Positions 15,412-16,553 of a stretch of DNA of 16,553 nucleotides are shown piece after piece; position 1 is the first letter of the stretch; each line of letters opens with the position of its first letter. Where the stretch lies: positions 1-16,553 of the forward strand of contig JAKIUK010000084.1 in NCBI GenBank assembly GCA_021647585.1. Reading direction: 5' to 3'. Made by a program: the position numbers and the translations under genes. A model generated the notes under the pieces. The model did not search any database and was not told the origin of the DNA. It saw only the letters and a list, made by a program, of their open reading frames with translations. Origin of the DNA: Methylococcaceae bacterium (GTDB lineage Bacteria > Pseudomonadota > Gammaproteobacteria > Methylococcales > Methylomonadaceae).

Positions 15412-15842
15412 CTAATAATTTACAGTGCCTCAAACCAAATTTAACATATTTGACATTAGTCGAAACCAAATTGTACAGTGAAAACCCGTCACCGCCCCAT
15501 AACGATCAGTCAAAATCACCTTTTATAAAGGTATAATATCGTTCCGCGCCCCTGCTGTTAACTATATAACGAAGTAGCACGATGCTTTTTAGCGATCTGA
15601 ATGGTAAGGGTTATTAGCACTTTTTGTTACTCTCTTCATCAACAGACTCAAGTAAATAGGATGCGATTTTACCTTCTATTTTCATAAATTCCATAGCATG
15701 GAGGAATTTAAAATCTATTTTAGGCTGACGTATACTTTTCTGATAAAAAACTCCCACAGTTCTCCCATTACTTAACCGCAGCTTTAGTGGATACTAAACA
15801 CCAAGTTGAGATTAACACAGAAAACCACTCAGAAGAGTTGCC
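15412..15842. other. Gene-poor stretch, possible decayed DNA
   Basis: Between the acs terminator and the unknown gene at 15843 I find no convincing gene. A TATAAT hexamer at 15532-15537 is preceded by a near-palindrome ACCTTTTATAAAGGT (15518-15532) but has no good -35. A minus-strand frame near 15515 gives a short peptide beginning VILTDRYGAVTGFH before an early stop, which might be a remnant. A separate minus-strand small frame is listed below. None of this is strong. Confidence 0.3.
15614..15757 (-). other. Possible small ORF or gene remnant
   Basis: A 47-codon minus-strand frame starts at GTG 15757, with GGGAG 4 nt upstream, and ends at TAA 15614-15616. The frame stays open a further 12 codons upstream to a TAG. 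The peptide (GVFYQKSIRQPKIDFKF, then MKIEGKIASYLLESVDEES) looks protein-like with a charged C-terminus. I do not recognise it. It may be a real small protein, the 3' remnant of a larger gene, or chance. Confidence 0.22.
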
Positions 15843-16409
15843 ATGAACAAATTACCAGAAGCTGTAACAAGTAAATTTACCGAATTATTTGTAACGCTAC
15901 ATCATGCTACCGATGATCTAAAAATAGCAGGTGCTGAAGCCAATTTAATGGGTGATTTTAACCAAGTGGCAAGTATTAATGAATTATGCCGTAAACTGCA
16001 GGCGTTAGATGCAGACATCAAAACCACAGTGAATAACTTCGATGCCAATTATAATAATCGTCCAGTGGATAAAGGGAATTTTCGTAAACTTAATAAAAAC
16101 AGGACACGGAAACCTAGTCGTCGTTTAAGAGTGAAAATAGCTGGGCAAATCATTGAAGAAACAACTATTGCGCAGACTTTTTTGAAAACTGTGCGTGTCT
16201 TTGGTTTTGATAAAGTTGCAAAATTAAATATGATGGTCACCAAAGTACCCTTAATCGCTAGAACATCAGTTCATGGCGGCTACCAGACACAAAAGTTATG
16301 TGATGGCTGGTATGTGACAACGCATGTCAATAAGCATACAGCGACCAACGTGTTGAAAGAAAAAGGAAAACAATTAAATATTCCGGTTAAGTTAGAATCT
16401 ATTGAGTGA
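15843..16409 (+). CDS. Uncharacterised two-part protein
   Basis: A 188-residue soluble protein that I do not recognise with certainty. Residues 1-68 look largely helical (TSKFTELFVTLHHATDDLK, INELCRKLQALDADIKTTV). Residues 76-95 form a strongly basic linker (FRKLNKNRTRKPSRR). Residues 95-188 look like a compact alpha/beta module: RRLRVKIAGQIIEETTIAQT, FGFDKVAKLN, a GGYQTQKLCDGWYVTTH core, then ATNVLKEKGKQLNIPVKLE. There is no signal peptide, membrane segment or obvious catalytic motif. The basic linker suggests nucleic-acid binding, which is inference. A weak AGAG precedes the ATG. It stands alone between a gene-poor stretch and a probable terminator. Confidence 0.75.
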   Translation: MNKLPEAVTSKFTELFVTLHHATDDLKIAGAEANLMGDFNQVASINELCRKLQALDADIKTTVNNFDANYNNRPVDKGNFRKLNKNRTRKPSRRLRVKIAGQIIEETTIAQTFLKTVRVFGFDKVAKLNMMVTKVPLIARTSVHGGYQTQKLCDGWYVTTHVNKHTATNVLKEKGKQLNIPVKLESIE

Positions 16410-16474
16410 TACGACTGAAACTAGCTTCAGTATTTTCCAATTAACAAATGAGTCTGAACAGTCCTTATTATTCC

Positions 16475-16497
16475 AGCCCTAAAAATCAGGCTTTTTT
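16475..16497 (+). terminator. Probable terminator of the 15843 gene
   Basis: AGCC (16475-16478) and GGCT (16489-16492), extended by a T-A pair across a bulged C, form a short stem with an AAAAATC loop, followed by six T (16492-16497). The stem is short, so it is probable rather than certain. Confidence 0.45.
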
Positions 16498-16553
16498 CTG
16501 TTCATATATTTGTTTAAATAATTGCTTTTTAGCAAGGTTCATTTTATCTGCGG
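16486..16553 (-). CDS. 3' end of a minus-strand gene cut by the window edge
   Basis: A minus-strand frame enters at the right edge and ends at TGA 16486-16488, giving 21 complete residues: ADKMNLAKKQLFKQI then YEQKKA. The Lys/Gln-rich helical tail is typical of many protein C-termini. Family cannot be assigned from so little. Its stop lies within the terminator of the convergent gene. It could also be chance. Confidence 0.35.
   Translation of the reverse strand, partial: ADKMNLAKKQLFKQIYEQKKA

Noticed and set aside
15272..15469. Minus-strand 65-residue frame downstream of acs
   Set aside because: It runs antisense through the strong acs terminator and has low-complexity Leu/Phe-rich composition, so it is a chance frame.
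1..16553. CRISPR array, tRNA, rRNA, prophage or toxin-antitoxin system
   Set aside because: No regularly spaced direct repeats, cloverleaf sequences, rRNA stretches, phage genes or paired small toxin-antitoxin frames were seen on either strand.

Overview
The window reads as chromosomal DNA of an AT-rich gammaproteobacterium. The evidence is the set of lineage markers: nlpD followed by rpoS, dksA followed by gluQ, a DUF3581 gene, a DUF455 ferritin-like gene and an RpoS close to the E. coli protein. I cannot name the genus from the sequence alone. No tRNA, rRNA, CRISPR array, prophage or intact transposase was seen.

Layout. Positions 1-496 hold no intact gene, only an open minus-strand frame without a start and a likely promoter. 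At 497-2458 is a membrane PAS-GGDEF-EAL protein with intact cyclase and phosphodiesterase motifs. A minus-strand pair follows, DUF455 then nnrS (2543-4515), with a VanZ-like gene diverging from it only 6 nt away. Next comes a minus-strand stress and envelope block (4933-7352): a Tim14-like membrane J-protein, the LysM/LytM lipoprotein nlpD, and rpoS. The divergent plus-strand pair mobB-moeA (7530-9339) serves molybdenum cofactor maturation. A nested inverted-repeat element (9359-9549) separates it from a tightly packed minus-strand operon: class I aminotransferase, single-domain rhodanese and DUF3581 (9606-11827). Diverging from that operon is dksA, then gluQ, then acs (11939-15255). The right end holds a strong terminator, a gene-poor stretch, an unrecognised 188-residue protein (15843-16409) and the probable 3' tip of a minus-strand gene running off the window.

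How the genes relate. Several encode global or stress regulation: sigma-S, DksA and a c-di-GMP enzyme. NnrS adds a possible nitrosative-stress function and NlpD cell-wall splitting. acs supplies acetate activation. Most of this is ordinary core genome. The points worth a second look are the nested palindromic element after moeA, the absence of any ATG/GTG/TTG start for gluQ (CTG is the best candidate), the Tim14-like J-protein, a hydratase-like Asp/His pattern in the DUF3581 protein, the GTAG-type hairpins, and the unknown gene near the right edge.
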